This document shows, piece after piece, positions 8,205 to 16,461 of a stretch of DNA of 64,000 nucleotides (positions are counted from its first letter, which is position 1; each line of letters starts with the position of its first letter). Location: positions 310,001 to 374,000 of the forward strand of contig NZ_JAPEMV010000010.1 of the NCBI RefSeq assembly GCF_026342355.1, in the 5' to 3' direction. The notes under the pieces are model-generated. The model searched no databases and was not told the origin of the DNA. It was given only the letters and a program-made list of their open reading frames with translations. Position numbers and translations under genes: made by a program. The stretch is from Streptomyces sp. NBC_00249. GTDB taxonomy: Bacteria > Actinomycetota > Actinomycetes > Streptomycetales > Streptomycetaceae.

Positions 8205-9119
8205 CTACGGGTGTTCGCGGCCCCCCGCCGCCTCCAGGGCCGCGCGGGCGAAGGCGCGGACGGGGCCCGTGTGGTCGGTGGCGCGCCAGACCAGGCCGTA
8301 GCCGACCGGGGCGGCGTCGGTGAAGGGGACGTAGGCGACGCCGGGGCGGGAGTGGTAGGCCGGGGTGTGCGCCGAGGTCAGCAGGGCGCCCTGGCCCGCG
8401 GCGACGAGGACGAGGGCCTCCTGCATGTTCGTCACCTCGGGACCGCGCGGGATCGGCCGCCCGGACGGGGTGCTGGCCGGGCTCTGGTGCTCGCGGCGGT
8501 ACGGGGGCTGGTCCCCGGCCACCGCCAGCAGCGGGACCCCGGCCAGGTCCTCCAGGGACACGGCCGCGCGCCCCGCGAGGGGGTGCCCTGCGGCGACCGC
8601 CAGGACCCGGGCCTCCGTCAGCAGGGCCGGGCCCTCGCCGAGGTCGGCCTCGCGGACGGGGAACTCCGCGAACTGCACGTCGAAGTCACCGCTGCGCAGC
8701 TGTCCGTACGGGTCGTGCAGCGGCACCTCGCACACCTCGACGGCCAGCCCGGGGTGCGTGGTGCGCAGGGCCTCGGCGGCCTTGAGGGCGAGCTCGCCCG
8801 ACGGCGGGGTGGTGAACCCGACGTGCAGCACCCCCGACATCGGGCCCGCGGCGCGGGCGGTGGCCGCGGCCCGCTCCAGGGCGGCGGTGATGGCCCGGTG
8901 GTGGGGTTCGAGGTCCTCGCGCAGCTGCCGGCCGAGCGCGGTGAGGGCGACGCTGCGGCTGGTGCGCAGGAACAGCGGGGCGCCGACGCGCCGCTCCAGG
9001 CGCTGGATCAGCTGGCTGACGCGGGCGCGCGAGAGCAGCATCCGCTCGGCGGTGCGGCCGAAGTGCAGTTCCCCGGCCAGGATCAGGAAGCAGTCCAGTT
9101 CGTCGCGATCGGTAAGCAC
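8205..9119 (-). CDS. LysR family transcriptional regulator
   Basis: This 304-residue regulator has the normal LysR length. The N-terminal winged helix-turn-helix includes GELHFGRTAERMLLSRARVS and LIQRLERRVGAPLFLRTSR. The rest is the periplasmic-binding-like effector domain. The start is GTG 9117-9119. It is divergent from an MFS transporter gene 106 bp away, the classic arrangement for a LysR protein controlling an exporter in response to its substrate. A dyad GAACG-TCG-CGTTC at 9128-9140 lies between them. Confidence 0.88.
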   Translation of the reverse strand: MLTDRDELDCFLILAGELHFGRTAERMLLSRARVSQLIQRLERRVGAPLFLRTSRSVALTALGRQLREDLEPHHRAITAALERAAATARAAGPMSGVLHVGFTTPPSGELALKAAEALRTTHPGLAVEVCEVPLHDPYGQLRSGDFDVQFAEFPVREADLGEGPALLTEARVLAVAAGHPLAGRAAVSLEDLAGVPLLAVAGDQPPYRREHQSPASTPSGRPIPRGPEVTNMQEALVLVAAGQGALLTSAHTPAYHSRPGVAYVPFTDAAPVGYGLVWRATDHTGPVRAFARAALEAAGGREHP

Positions 9120-9127
9120 GGCTTAAC

Positions 9128-9140
9128 GAACGTCGCGTTC
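9128..9140. promoter_or_regulatory. Candidate LysR operator dyad
   Basis: GAACG-TCG-CGTTC is a short perfect dyad in the 106-bp divergent region between the LysR gene and the MFS transporter gene. It begins 9 bp from the LysR start codon. The place suits an autoregulatory site. No protein-DNA evidence is available. Confidence 0.35.
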
Positions 9141-9225
9141 TTCGGCGTTGTTCCCGTTCCGGGCACGGGCGAGGGTGGTGGAGCCGGCAACGACCCTTCC
9201 CCTTCTGCTTCTGCGAGGCACTGTC

Positions 9226-10656
9226 ATGACCGAAGAGACCATCAGCGGGCGCCGCCGGTGGGGTGTGCTGCTCGTGCTGTGCGGGGCCATCTTCCTGGAG
9301 GGCATCGACGTCGCGATGCTCAACGTGGCCCTGCCCGCCATCCGGGCCGACCTCGGGCTCGCGACGGGTGAGCTCCAGTGGGTGATGAGCGCCTACGTGC
9401 TCGGGTACGGCGGTTTCATGCTGCTGGGCGGCCGGGCCGCCGACCTGTTCGGGCGGCGCCGGATGTTCGTCGGCTGGCTGACCGTCTTCCTGCTGTTCTC
9501 CGGCCTCGGCGGTCTCGCCACCGAGGGCTGGATGCTGATCGCGGCCCGCTTCGTGACGGGGGTCGCGGCGGCGTTCATGACCCCGGCCGGGCTCTCCGTC
9601 ATCACCACCGGCTTCGCGGAGGGGCCCGAGCGGGACAGGGCGCTGCTCGTGTACTCCGGCACCGCGGCCGGGGGCTTCTCCGTCGGGCTGGTGGCGGGCG
9701 GGCTGCTGGCCGCGGCCGACTGGCGGTGGGTGTTCTTCGCCCCGGTGGCGCTGGCCGCGCTGATCCTGGCCGGTGCGCTGGCGCTGGTGCCGAAGCAGGT
9801 GCGGCCCCCGGCCGCGGGGCGCCTGGACCTGCCGGGCGGTGTCCTCGTCACCTCGGCGGTGGTGCTGCTGGTGTTCGGCGTGGAGCGGGCCGCGCACGCG
9901 GGCGCCGGATGGACCGCGGGGACCGTGCTGGGCGGGCTGGTGCTGCTGGGGCTGTTCGCGGCCGTCGAGCGGCGGGCGCCGGAGCCGCTGGTGCGGCTCG
10001 GGATCCTGCGGAGCGGTGCGCTGCTGCGGGCCAATGCCGCCGCGCTGCTGTTCTCGGGGGCGTTCTTCGGCTTCCAGTTCCTGGTGGTGCTCTACCTCCA
10101 GGAGGTGCGCGGCTGGTCCACGCTGCAGACCAGCTTCGCGATGCTGGTCATCGGGATCGACGCCGTGCTGTCGCCGACGGTGGTGCCGAAGCTGGTGGCC
10201 CGGTACGGCAACGGCCGGCTGATCGTCGCCGGGCTGCTGCTGGCGGCCCTGGCGTACGGGCTGTTCCTGCCGCTCGGCGCGGACTGGAGCTACCTGGTGA
10301 TGCTGCCGGGGCTGGTCCTGCTGGGGCTGGCCTTCGCCCTGGTGTACGGGCCGCTGACCATCGTCGCCACCGAGGGGGTCGGGGAGTCGGAGCAGGGGCT
10401 CGCGGGCGGGCTGCTGTACACCTCCTTCCAGTTCGGCGCGGCGCTCGGGCTGGCCGCCGTGACGGGGGTGGCCTCGGCGTCGGCGGCGCCGCTGGAGGGC
10501 TATCGCACCGCGCTGCTGGTGCCGTTCGCCGCGGTGCTGGCGGCGGCGGCCGTCGCCCTGCCGGGGCTGCGCCGGGGCCGGGCAGCTCGTCCCGCCCCGG
10601 CGGGGCCCGCCGGGGCGGAGGCGGCGGGGTCCGCGCCGGAGCCGGCCCGGGCCTGA
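9226..10656 (+). CDS. MFS drug-type efflux transporter
   Basis: This 476-residue major facilitator protein has about 14 hydrophobic segments, as in the DHA2 (EmrB/QacA) group. Near the N terminus is the pattern FLEGIDVAMLNVALPAI, and after helix 2 the motif-A loop GGRAADLFGRRRMF (about residues 68-81). These proteins use the proton gradient to export drugs or metabolites across the membrane. The C terminus is a Pro/Ala/Glu-rich tail. The start at 9226 (MTEETISGRR) is followed directly by the first helix. The divergent LysR gene is its likely regulator. The substrate is unknown. Confidence 0.9.
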   Translation: MTEETISGRRRWGVLLVLCGAIFLEGIDVAMLNVALPAIRADLGLATGELQWVMSAYVLGYGGFMLLGGRAADLFGRRRMFVGWLTVFLLFSGLGGLATEGWMLIAARFVTGVAAAFMTPAGLSVITTGFAEGPERDRALLVYSGTAAGGFSVGLVAGGLLAAADWRWVFFAPVALAALILAGALALVPKQVRPPAAGRLDLPGGVLVTSAVVLLVFGVERAAHAGAGWTAGTVLGGLVLLGLFAAVERRAPEPLVRLGILRSGALLRANAAALLFSGAFFGFQFLVVLYLQEVRGWSTLQTSFAMLVIGIDAVLSPTVVPKLVARYGNGRLIVAGLLLAALAYGLFLPLGADWSYLVMLPGLVLLGLAFALVYGPLTIVATEGVGESEQGLAGGLLYTSFQFGAALGLAAVTGVASASAAPLEGYRTALLVPFAAVLAAAAVALPGLRRGRAARPAPAGPAGAEAAGSAPEPARA

Positions 10657-10700
10657 GCCACGGGGCCCGGCGGCCCGGGCGGCGGCCCGGGCGTCCCGGG

Positions 10701-11072
10701 TCACTGGGCCCAGGGCAGGACGCGGGTGCCCTCGGTGCCGGGCACCGAGGCCACCCCGTCCGCGCGCATGGCGACGTACGCCTCGAAGCGCTCGGTGGCG
10801 TGGATCTGCCGGAGCACGTCCGGCGGCAGCACCAGCGTCTGGCCGGCGGCGACCTTCTCGGTGCGGCCGTCGCAGGTGACCTCCAGGGAGCCGGCGGTGA
10901 GCAGCCAGACCTGCTCACGGCTGACGGAGTGCTCGGGGCCGGTGATCCCGGCAGCCATGTCGACGTGCCAGGTGCTGAGTTCGGAGCTGCCCCGGCTGGG
11001 GGCGGCGTGGCCGGTCATGGTGGCGTTGGGGGTGGCGGTGACGCTGTCGGGGGAAACGCTGATCACGTGCAC
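10701..11072 (-). CDS. Cupin-domain protein
   Basis: This 123-residue protein forms a single small beta-barrel cupin. The core strands are WHVDMAAGITGPEHSVSREQVW and GSLEVTCDGRTEKVAAGQTLVLPPD. The metal-site pattern is degenerate (H and E in the first motif, none clear in the second). GTG 11070-11072 is the preferred start, with GAGGA 10 bases upstream; a second GTG two codons later is possible. It could be a small-molecule sensor or enzyme. It is divergent from a MarR-type gene across a perfect 17-bp inverted repeat, so it is probably the target of that regulator. Confidence 0.8.
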   Translation of the reverse strand: MHVISVSPDSVTATPNATMTGHAAPSRGSSELSTWHVDMAAGITGPEHSVSREQVWLLTAGSLEVTCDGRTEKVAAGQTLVLPPDVLRQIHATERFEAYVAMRADGVASVPGTEGTRVLPWAQ

Positions 11073-11105
11073 GGCGGGTGGTCCTCTTCCTCGCGGGACA
11101 GGTAA

Positions 11106-11143
11106 GTCAAGCTGCTTTACTCGCATGAGTAAAGCAGCTTGAC
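11106..11143. promoter_or_regulatory. Perfect 17-bp inverted repeat: MarR operator
   Basis: The arms GTCAAGCTGCTTTACTC (11106-11122) and its exact complement (11127-11143) are separated by GCAT. The repeat lies midway between the cupin gene and the MarR-type gene. An inverted repeat of this length in a divergent promoter is what a MarR dimer, or two dimers, would bind. It is also AT-richer than its surroundings, so it may overlap both promoters. Confidence 0.75.
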
Positions 11144-11165
11144 CCGCCCGTGTCACCATGTTCAC

Positions 11166-11669
11166 GTGACTTCCTCCCACGACGACACCGACGGCACCGG
11201 CGGCACCGGCGACACCGGCGACACCGACATCGAGCTGATCTTCCTGCTCGGGATCGGCTTCCAGCTGATGCTCGGCGAGTTCACCCACCGCCTCGCCGAG
11301 GCCGGCCACGGCGACCTGCGCCCCGTCCACGGCATGGCCTTCCAGGCCCTCAAGGGCCCCGGCGCCACCGCCACCGAGCTCGCCGAGCGGCTCGGGGTGA
11401 CGAAGCAGGCCGCCGGGCAGATCGTCGACGACCTGGAGAAGCGCGGCTACGTCCGCCGCGAGCCGCACCCCGGCGGCGGACGGCGCAAGCTGGTCGTACT
11501 GACCGGGGCGGCCCACGCCCACCTCGCCGTCGCGGGCCGGACCCTGCACGCCCTGGAGGCGGAGCTGTCCGCACACACCGACCTCGCCGCCCTGCGCGGC
11601 GAACTCACGCACCTGGTCCGCACGATGAGCGGGGACGGAGGCCTTCCGCCGCTGCGCCCCGTATGGTGA
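11166..11669 (+). CDS. MarR family transcriptional regulator
   Basis: This protein of about 167 residues carries a winged helix-turn-helix (ATATELAERLGVTKQAAGQI, then DDLEKRGYVRREPHPGGGRR with the wing). The flanking helices are those of the MarR dimer. The N terminus has a low-complexity Asp/Gly/Thr run coded by repeats of GGCACCGGC. I take GTG 11166 as start; an in-frame ATG at 11139 would lie inside the operator repeat, which argues against it. It probably represses itself and the divergent cupin gene. Confidence 0.82.
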   Translation: MTSSHDDTDGTGGTGDTGDTDIELIFLLGIGFQLMLGEFTHRLAEAGHGDLRPVHGMAFQALKGPGATATELAERLGVTKQAAGQIVDDLEKRGYVRREPHPGGGRRKLVVLTGAAHAHLAVAGRTLHALEAELSAHTDLAALRGELTHLVRTMSGDGGLPPLRPVW

Positions 11670-11703
11670 CGCCGCCTGCTCGGCGATGTGACCTGAAAGG
11701 TGA

Positions 11704-11717
11704 TTGAACGCGTTCAA
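11704..11717. promoter_or_regulatory. Perfect 14-bp palindrome upstream of 11739 gene
   Basis: TTGAACGCGTTCAA ends 21 bp before the ATG of the next gene. It fits the general half-site spacing TNNAACNNGTTNNA used by some TetR-type actinobacterial repressors (KstR group). No regulator gene is adjacent, so the binding protein is unknown. Confidence 0.5.
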
Positions 11718-11738
11718 GACCGCTGTCAGAATGGCCCC

Positions 11739-12314
11739 ATGCCACTGCTACGGCCCCTCCCGCGGTCACGGCCACCGGCCCCCGCGCCCGGCGGCCCGCG
11801 GATCGTCGACACGGTCCTGCGCAACCTGCTCGCCTACGGGGTACTCGTCGCCGCGCTCCTCGCCATGGCCGGCGGCAAGCCGCACCACTACGAGGCGGGC
11901 CCCGTCCCCGCCGTCCACGACGCCGACATCACCGAGATCATCGGCACCTGGCGCTGCGTCGACGGCACCGAGGTCGTCTTCCGCGCCGACGGCAGCGCCT
12001 CCGTCACCCTCCTCGACGGCCAGGAGCGCGACTACGCCGCCGGCTGGCGGCTGTCCGGCCCGGCCAGGTGGCGGCTCACCGACGGCCCCGGCCAGGGCCT
12101 GGGACGGGGCCAGCACCTGCGCCTCGACCTGCCCGCCGCCACCGGCACCGCCTCCCGCGCGGGCACCGTCACGAAGGCCCCCGGCCGCTACACGTGGACC
12201 TTCGAGCTGCGCCGCGACGCCCGCAAGACCCTGGAGCTGTACTTCTTCCTCGCCAACGGCACCGGCTCCGGCCCCGGGCGGCGCGGGTCCTACGTCCTGG
12301 AGAAGGACGCGTAG
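11739..12314 (+). CDS. Hypothetical membrane-anchored protein
   Basis: This 191-residue protein has a Pro/Arg-rich N terminus and one membrane segment (NLLAYGVLVAALLAMAGG, about residues 30-47). A soluble domain of about 140 residues follows. The domain starts ITEIIGTWRCVDGTEVVFRA and looks like a lipocalin-type beta barrel, with the GTW motif often seen at the start of such folds. It may bind a ligand outside the cell; this is inference. It overlaps the convergent SRPBCC gene by 25 bp. A palindrome lies just upstream. Confidence 0.65.
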   Translation: MPLLRPLPRSRPPAPAPGGPRIVDTVLRNLLAYGVLVAALLAMAGGKPHHYEAGPVPAVHDADITEIIGTWRCVDGTEVVFRADGSASVTLLDGQERDYAAGWRLSGPARWRLTDGPGQGLGRGQHLRLDLPAATGTASRAGTVTKAPGRYTWTFELRRDARKTLELYFFLANGTGSGPGRRGSYVLEKDA

Positions 12315-12793
12315 GAGGCGCGCAGCTGCGCCCGGCGGGCGCCGTCCCAGGCCGCCCAGTCGGACGGATGCCCGGCCAGTGCGGCTTCCAGCCGCTCGAA
12401 GTGCTCGTGCCAGCCGGCCAGGCAGTCGAGGCGCTCCTCCTCGGAGCCGCCCCGCTCGTTCAGGAAGCGGATCACCGTCGAGTCGGTGCCCACCGCCTCC
12501 AGGTGGAAGCGGATCCGCCCGTGGTCGGTGACCGTGTACTCGACGACCCGCTCGACGTCCCAGGCCGTGACCTGCCCCGACACCACGGCGGCGGTGTCCG
12601 GCCAGCGCAGGGTGACGGCCCCGCCGAGCCGGCGTTCGAGCACCTCGGCCTCGGCCAGCCAGCCGCGCAGCCCCTCCGGCGTGGTCAGGACGGGCCACAG
12701 GCCGGCGTAGCCCTGGGGCAGGTGCACCTCGAAGCGGATGTCCCAGCGGCCGGGGCCGTGCGGGGTGCTGGTGGCATGGCTCACAGGAGACAT
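12290..12793 (-). CDS. SRPBCC / AHSA1-type ligand-binding protein
   Basis: This 167-residue protein has the START-like helix-grip pattern: an N-terminal strand (WDIRFEVHLPQGYAGLWPVLTTPEGLRGWL) and a central strand series RVVEYTVTDHGRIRFHLEAV. It ends in a long amphipathic helix, CLAGWHEHFERLEAAL. Such proteins bind a hydrophobic small molecule in a deep cavity. The actual ligand is unknown. Its 3' end overlaps the convergent gene by 25 bp. The start begins MSPVSHATS with GGAG upstream. Confidence 0.8.
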   Translation of the reverse strand: MSPVSHATSTPHGPGRWDIRFEVHLPQGYAGLWPVLTTPEGLRGWLAEAEVLERRLGGAVTLRWPDTAAVVSGQVTAWDVERVVEYTVTDHGRIRFHLEAVGTDSTVIRFLNERGGSEEERLDCLAGWHEHFERLEAALAGHPSDWAAWDGARRAQLRASYASFSRT

Positions 12794-12818
12794 ACCACCA
12801 GCGTCCCACTCCCCCGGG

Positions 12819-13904
12819 TCAGACGCCCGCGTAGGAGTGCTTGCCGCTGAGCAGGATGTTCACGCCGTAGTAGTTCCAGATCCAGCAGGCGAAGGCGAAG
12901 AGCGCCAGGTAGGCGGCCTTGCGGCCCTTCCAGCCGGCGGTGGCCCGGGCGTGCAGGTAGCAGGCGTACGCCACCCACGTCACGAAGGACCAGACCTCCT
13001 TGGGGTCCCAGCCCCAGTAGCGGCCCCAGGCGTCGCCCGCCCAGATCGCGCCCGCGACGATGGTGAAGGTCCACAGCGGGAAGACGGCCGCGTTGATCCG
13101 GTACGAGAACTTGTCGAGCGAGGCCGCCGAGGGCAGCCGCTCCATCACCGAGGTACGGAAACGGCCCGGCGTGCGGCCCTGCTCCAAGTGGCTCTCGTAG
13201 CCGTCGCGGAAGAGGTAGAGCACCGCGCCGGCCGCGCCGATGTAGAAGACGGCGCCGCAGAAGATGGCGGTGGAGACGTGGATCCACAGCCAGTACGAGT
13301 GCAGGGCCGGGACCAGCTGGTCGCTGTCGGTGTACAGCCAGGTGGTGGCGATGCCGAGGTCCAGCAGGACGGTCGTGACCAGGATCAGGCCGAGCCAGCG
13401 GACGCTCTTCTTCAGCACGAGCAGCAGCAGGTACGCGCCGACGGCGACCGTGGAGAAGGTCACCGAGAACTCGTACATGTTGCCCCAGGGGGCCCGCTGC
13501 ACGGACATCGCGCGGGAGACGACACCGGCCGCCTCGATGAAGAAGGCGAGGACGGTCAGCGAGACCGCGATCCGCCCGTAGAGGTCGCCCTGCTCGGTGC
13601 CGCCGGCCGCGCCCGGACCGTCGGGGACGTCGCGGGTGCCGGAGGCGGAACGGGTGACGACCTTCGGCTTGTCGAGGACGGCGGTGCCGCCGCCCTTCGT
13701 CCGCACCTGCACGGCGGGCGCGGAAGCCCCGGCCCGCTCGGCCGTCAGCGCGGCGGCCGTACGGCCCACCTTGCTCCGGCTGCCGAAGACCCACTCGGTG
13801 ATGTGCGCGAGGAAGGCGAGCGTGTAGACCGCCATCGACGCGTAGACCAGCTTGTTGCTGAGCTCAGCCAGGCTCTCGTTGGCAGCGGCTGCGAGCAGCG
13901 TCAT
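12819..13904 (-). CDS. ccsB: Cytochrome c biogenesis protein CcsB
   Basis: This 361-residue integral membrane protein is the haem-handling subunit of system II cytochrome c maturation. The haem-binding WWD-type motif is present as GRYWGWDPKEVWSFVTW near residue 305. Conserved His residues lie in neighbouring helices (for example SYWLWIHVSTAIF). It forms the haem delivery and ligation complex with ResB. The ATG at 13902-13904 overlaps the resB stop (ATGA), so the two are coupled. An N-terminal Ala/Ser/Gly-rich cytosolic loop (residues about 45-100) is longer than in Bacillus. Confidence 0.95.
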   Translation of the reverse strand: MTLLAAAANESLAELSNKLVYASMAVYTLAFLAHITEWVFGSRSKVGRTAAALTAERAGASAPAVQVRTKGGGTAVLDKPKVVTRSASGTRDVPDGPGAAGGTEQGDLYGRIAVSLTVLAFFIEAAGVVSRAMSVQRAPWGNMYEFSVTFSTVAVGAYLLLLVLKKSVRWLGLILVTTVLLDLGIATTWLYTDSDQLVPALHSYWLWIHVSTAIFCGAVFYIGAAGAVLYLFRDGYESHLEQGRTPGRFRTSVMERLPSAASLDKFSYRINAAVFPLWTFTIVAGAIWAGDAWGRYWGWDPKEVWSFVTWVAYACYLHARATAGWKGRKAAYLALFAFACWIWNYYGVNILLSGKHSYAGV

Positions 13905-15649
13905 GCGCGCTCTCCTTCTTCTGCTTCTGCGGAATCTTCTGCGTCTGCTTCTGCTTCTACGGCTGCGGGCGCGGCGGGCGCCCGCTCGTACAGGGCTCCG
14001 GCGAGCGCCGACAGCTCCTCCGGCAGCTTCGCGGACTCGCTGCGGCCCAGGCCCGCCATCTCGACGACGGTCACCCCGTCCGCCCCGGTCACCGCGCGGA
14101 CCCAGATCCGGCGGCGCTGGATGAACAGGGACGCGGCCAGACCGCCGATGGCGGCGATCGCGCCCGCGAGGGCGAGACCGTTCGCGGGCTGCTGGGTGAC
14201 CGAGAAGGTGGCCCAGCGCTCGATGCCCTCGAACTTCACCGTGCCGGCGCCGTCGGGCAGGGTCATCGTCTCGCCGGGCAGCAGCCGCTGCTTGAAGAGC
14301 TGACCCTCGGGGTTCTTGAACTCCTGCATCTTGGAGGTGTTCAGCTGGTACACGTTCTGCGGCAGACCCGCGTCCACGCCGAGGCTGCCGTGGTAGGCGC
14401 TGAGCGCGAGGACGGGGAAGTCCAGGGCCGGGAACTGCGACAGCATCGTGCCCTTGCCCTCGCCCGCGAAGGTCGGCACGAACATGGCGTTGAAGCCGAG
14501 CTGCTCCTTGTCGCCGCCCTTGTTGCGGTAGCCGTCCGGGACCTTCACGGCGCCCGAGGAGCTGAGGTTCGCGTCGAAGGGCAGCATCGGCACGGCGTCC
14601 TTGTAGATCACCTTGCCGGTGGGGTCGGTCACCGAGATGACCGGCGCGTAGCCGTGGCCCAGCAGGAAGATCTTCGAGCCGTCGACCTCCAGCGGCTTGT
14701 TGACCTCGATCTCGGCCTTGCGCGGCTCCCCGTGGGCGCCCTCGCTGAAGGTGACGTACGCCTTGAAGTCGCGCGGGGTGCCCTTCTGCGGGCCCGTCTT
14801 CTCGTACGTCGCGTCGAACTTGTCCAGGGTGAACGAGAAGGGCGGCAGGTCGTCGGAGGAGAAGAGGCTGCCGGACTTGAAGTCGTCGTACTGGGTGAGC
14901 GTGTTGGAGAAGCCCTTGCCGCGCAGGACGAGCTTGCCGCCCTCGGACTTGAAGAGCTGCCCGGCGGCGAAGGCCACGAGCATCACGATCAGGGCGATGT
15001 GGAAGGCCAGGTTCCCGGCCTCGCGCAGATAGCCCTTCTCGGCGGCGACGGCGTCGGCGCGCGACTCGGTCCGGAAGCGGCGCCCGCCCAGGACGCCCTT
15101 CGCCGAGGCGAGGACCTCCTCCGGGGACTTCTCCGTACGCCAGGTCGTGTAGGCCGGCAGCCGGTCCAGGCGGCGGGGCGCGCCCGGCGGCCGGCCGGTG
15201 AGCTGCCCGACGAACTGCCAGGTGCGGGGCACGATGCAGCCGATCAGCGACACGAACAGCAGGATGTAGATCGCGGAGAACCACACCGAGCTGTAGACGT
15301 CGAAGAGCTGGAGCTTCTCGGCGACCGGGACCCAGAACTCGTGGGTCTTCTTCCACTCCGCGACCTTCATCGCGTCGACCTGCGTCTGCGGGACGAGCGA
15401 TCCGGGGATGGACCCGAGGGAGAGCAGGAAGAGCAGGATCAGCGCCACCCGCATCGAGGTGAGCTGCCGCCAGAACCAACGGGCCCAGCCGAGCACGCCG
15501 ATCCCGACGGGGGCCGAGGGGCTGTCCTCGACGGGCGCCGTGGACAGCTGCGCGCCGGCCGCCGCGTCGGTGGGGTCGGTGGAATCGGTGGCGTCGGTGG
15601 GGTCGGGCTCGTGCGGCGCCTCGGTGGACGCCTTGTCGGTCGTACTCAT
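13901..15649 (-). CDS. resB: Cytochrome c biogenesis protein ResB
   Basis: This 582-residue membrane protein is the second part of the CcsAB/ResBC haem ligase. Three N-terminal helices (about 50-70, 105-125 and 190-210) precede a large extracytoplasmic domain. A final helix follows near residue 480, then a Glu/Ala-rich tail. The N-terminal 45 residues are a disordered Asp/Thr/Ala run. It works with CcsB to attach haem to apocytochrome c on the outer face of the membrane. It is 13 bp downstream of ccdA and overlaps ccsB. Confidence 0.93.
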   Translation of the reverse strand: MSTTDKASTEAPHEPDPTDATDSTDPTDAAAGAQLSTAPVEDSPSAPVGIGVLGWARWFWRQLTSMRVALILLFLLSLGSIPGSLVPQTQVDAMKVAEWKKTHEFWVPVAEKLQLFDVYSSVWFSAIYILLFVSLIGCIVPRTWQFVGQLTGRPPGAPRRLDRLPAYTTWRTEKSPEEVLASAKGVLGGRRFRTESRADAVAAEKGYLREAGNLAFHIALIVMLVAFAAGQLFKSEGGKLVLRGKGFSNTLTQYDDFKSGSLFSSDDLPPFSFTLDKFDATYEKTGPQKGTPRDFKAYVTFSEGAHGEPRKAEIEVNKPLEVDGSKIFLLGHGYAPVISVTDPTGKVIYKDAVPMLPFDANLSSSGAVKVPDGYRNKGGDKEQLGFNAMFVPTFAGEGKGTMLSQFPALDFPVLALSAYHGSLGVDAGLPQNVYQLNTSKMQEFKNPEGQLFKQRLLPGETMTLPDGAGTVKFEGIERWATFSVTQQPANGLALAGAIAAIGGLAASLFIQRRRIWVRAVTGADGVTVVEMAGLGRSESAKLPEELSALAGALYERAPAAPAAVEAEADAEDSAEAEEGERA

Positions 15650-15662
15650 GTGCGTGTAGTCC

Positions 15663-16457
15663 TCAGATCCCCACCGTGAAACCGCTGGTCCAGCTCCGCA
15701 TGTCGCCGACGATGCTGTCCCACATTCCTGTGACGAGCAGCAGGCCGGTCAGGATCAGCATGCCGCCGCCGATCCTCATCACCCACGCATAGTGCTTCTT
15801 CACCCAGCCGAAAGCACCGAGCGCCTTGCGGAAGGCGACCGCGGCGAGGATGAAGGGCAGGCCCAGTCCCAGGCAGTAGACGACCATCAGCAGGGCGCCG
15901 CGCGCGGCGGTGGCGTCGTCGAGGGAGATGGCAAGGGTGTTCACGGCGGCGAGGGTCGGCCCCATGCAGGGCGTCCAGCCGATGCCGAAGAGCACGCCGA
16001 GCACGGGCGCGCCGAGCAGGCCCGCCGTCGGCTTCTTGTGGAAGCGGAACTCCCGCATCGTCAGGCCCGGGATCAGCCCCATGAAGAACAGGCCGAGCAG
16101 GATCACCAGGCCGCCCATGACCCGCGTGATGACGTCCTTGTTCTCACCCTGGAAGACGTCGCCGAACTGGCCGAACAGCGCGCCCGTCGAGACGAAGACG
16201 GCGGTGAAGCCGAGGATGAACAGGCCCGCGCCCGCCGCCATCCGGCCGCGCCGGGCCTCGGCGAGGTCGGCCCCGCTGATGCCGGTCACGTACGACAGGT
16301 AGCCGGGGACCAGCGGCAGCACGCAGGGGGAGAAGAAAGAGACCAGGCCAGCGAGCAGCGCGATCGGCAGGGCCAGCAGCAGTCCCCCGCTCAGGACGGT
16401 GCCGTTCACGCCGGTGGCTTCGGCGGCGAGGAGGTGCTCGACCACGAGGGCGCTCAC
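15663..16457 (-). CDS. ccdA: Thiol-disulfide interchange membrane protein CcdA
   Basis: This 264-residue protein has six membrane helices and passes electrons from cytoplasmic thioredoxin to ResA on the outside. The two redox cysteines are in FFSPCVLPLVPGYL (about residue 45) and GWTPCMGPTLA (about residue 165), the hallmark pair of the family. The GTG start lies 4 bp after the resA stop. With resA, resB and ccsB it makes a complete system II set in one operon. Confidence 0.95.
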   Translation of the reverse strand: MSALVVEHLLAAEATGVNGTVLSGGLLLALPIALLAGLVSFFSPCVLPLVPGYLSYVTGISGADLAEARRGRMAAGAGLFILGFTAVFVSTGALFGQFGDVFQGENKDVITRVMGGLVILLGLFFMGLIPGLTMREFRFHKKPTAGLLGAPVLGVLFGIGWTPCMGPTLAAVNTLAISLDDATAARGALLMVVYCLGLGLPFILAAVAFRKALGAFGWVKKHYAWVMRIGGGMLILTGLLLVTGMWDSIVGDMRSWTSGFTVGI

Positions 16458-16461
16458 GAGG

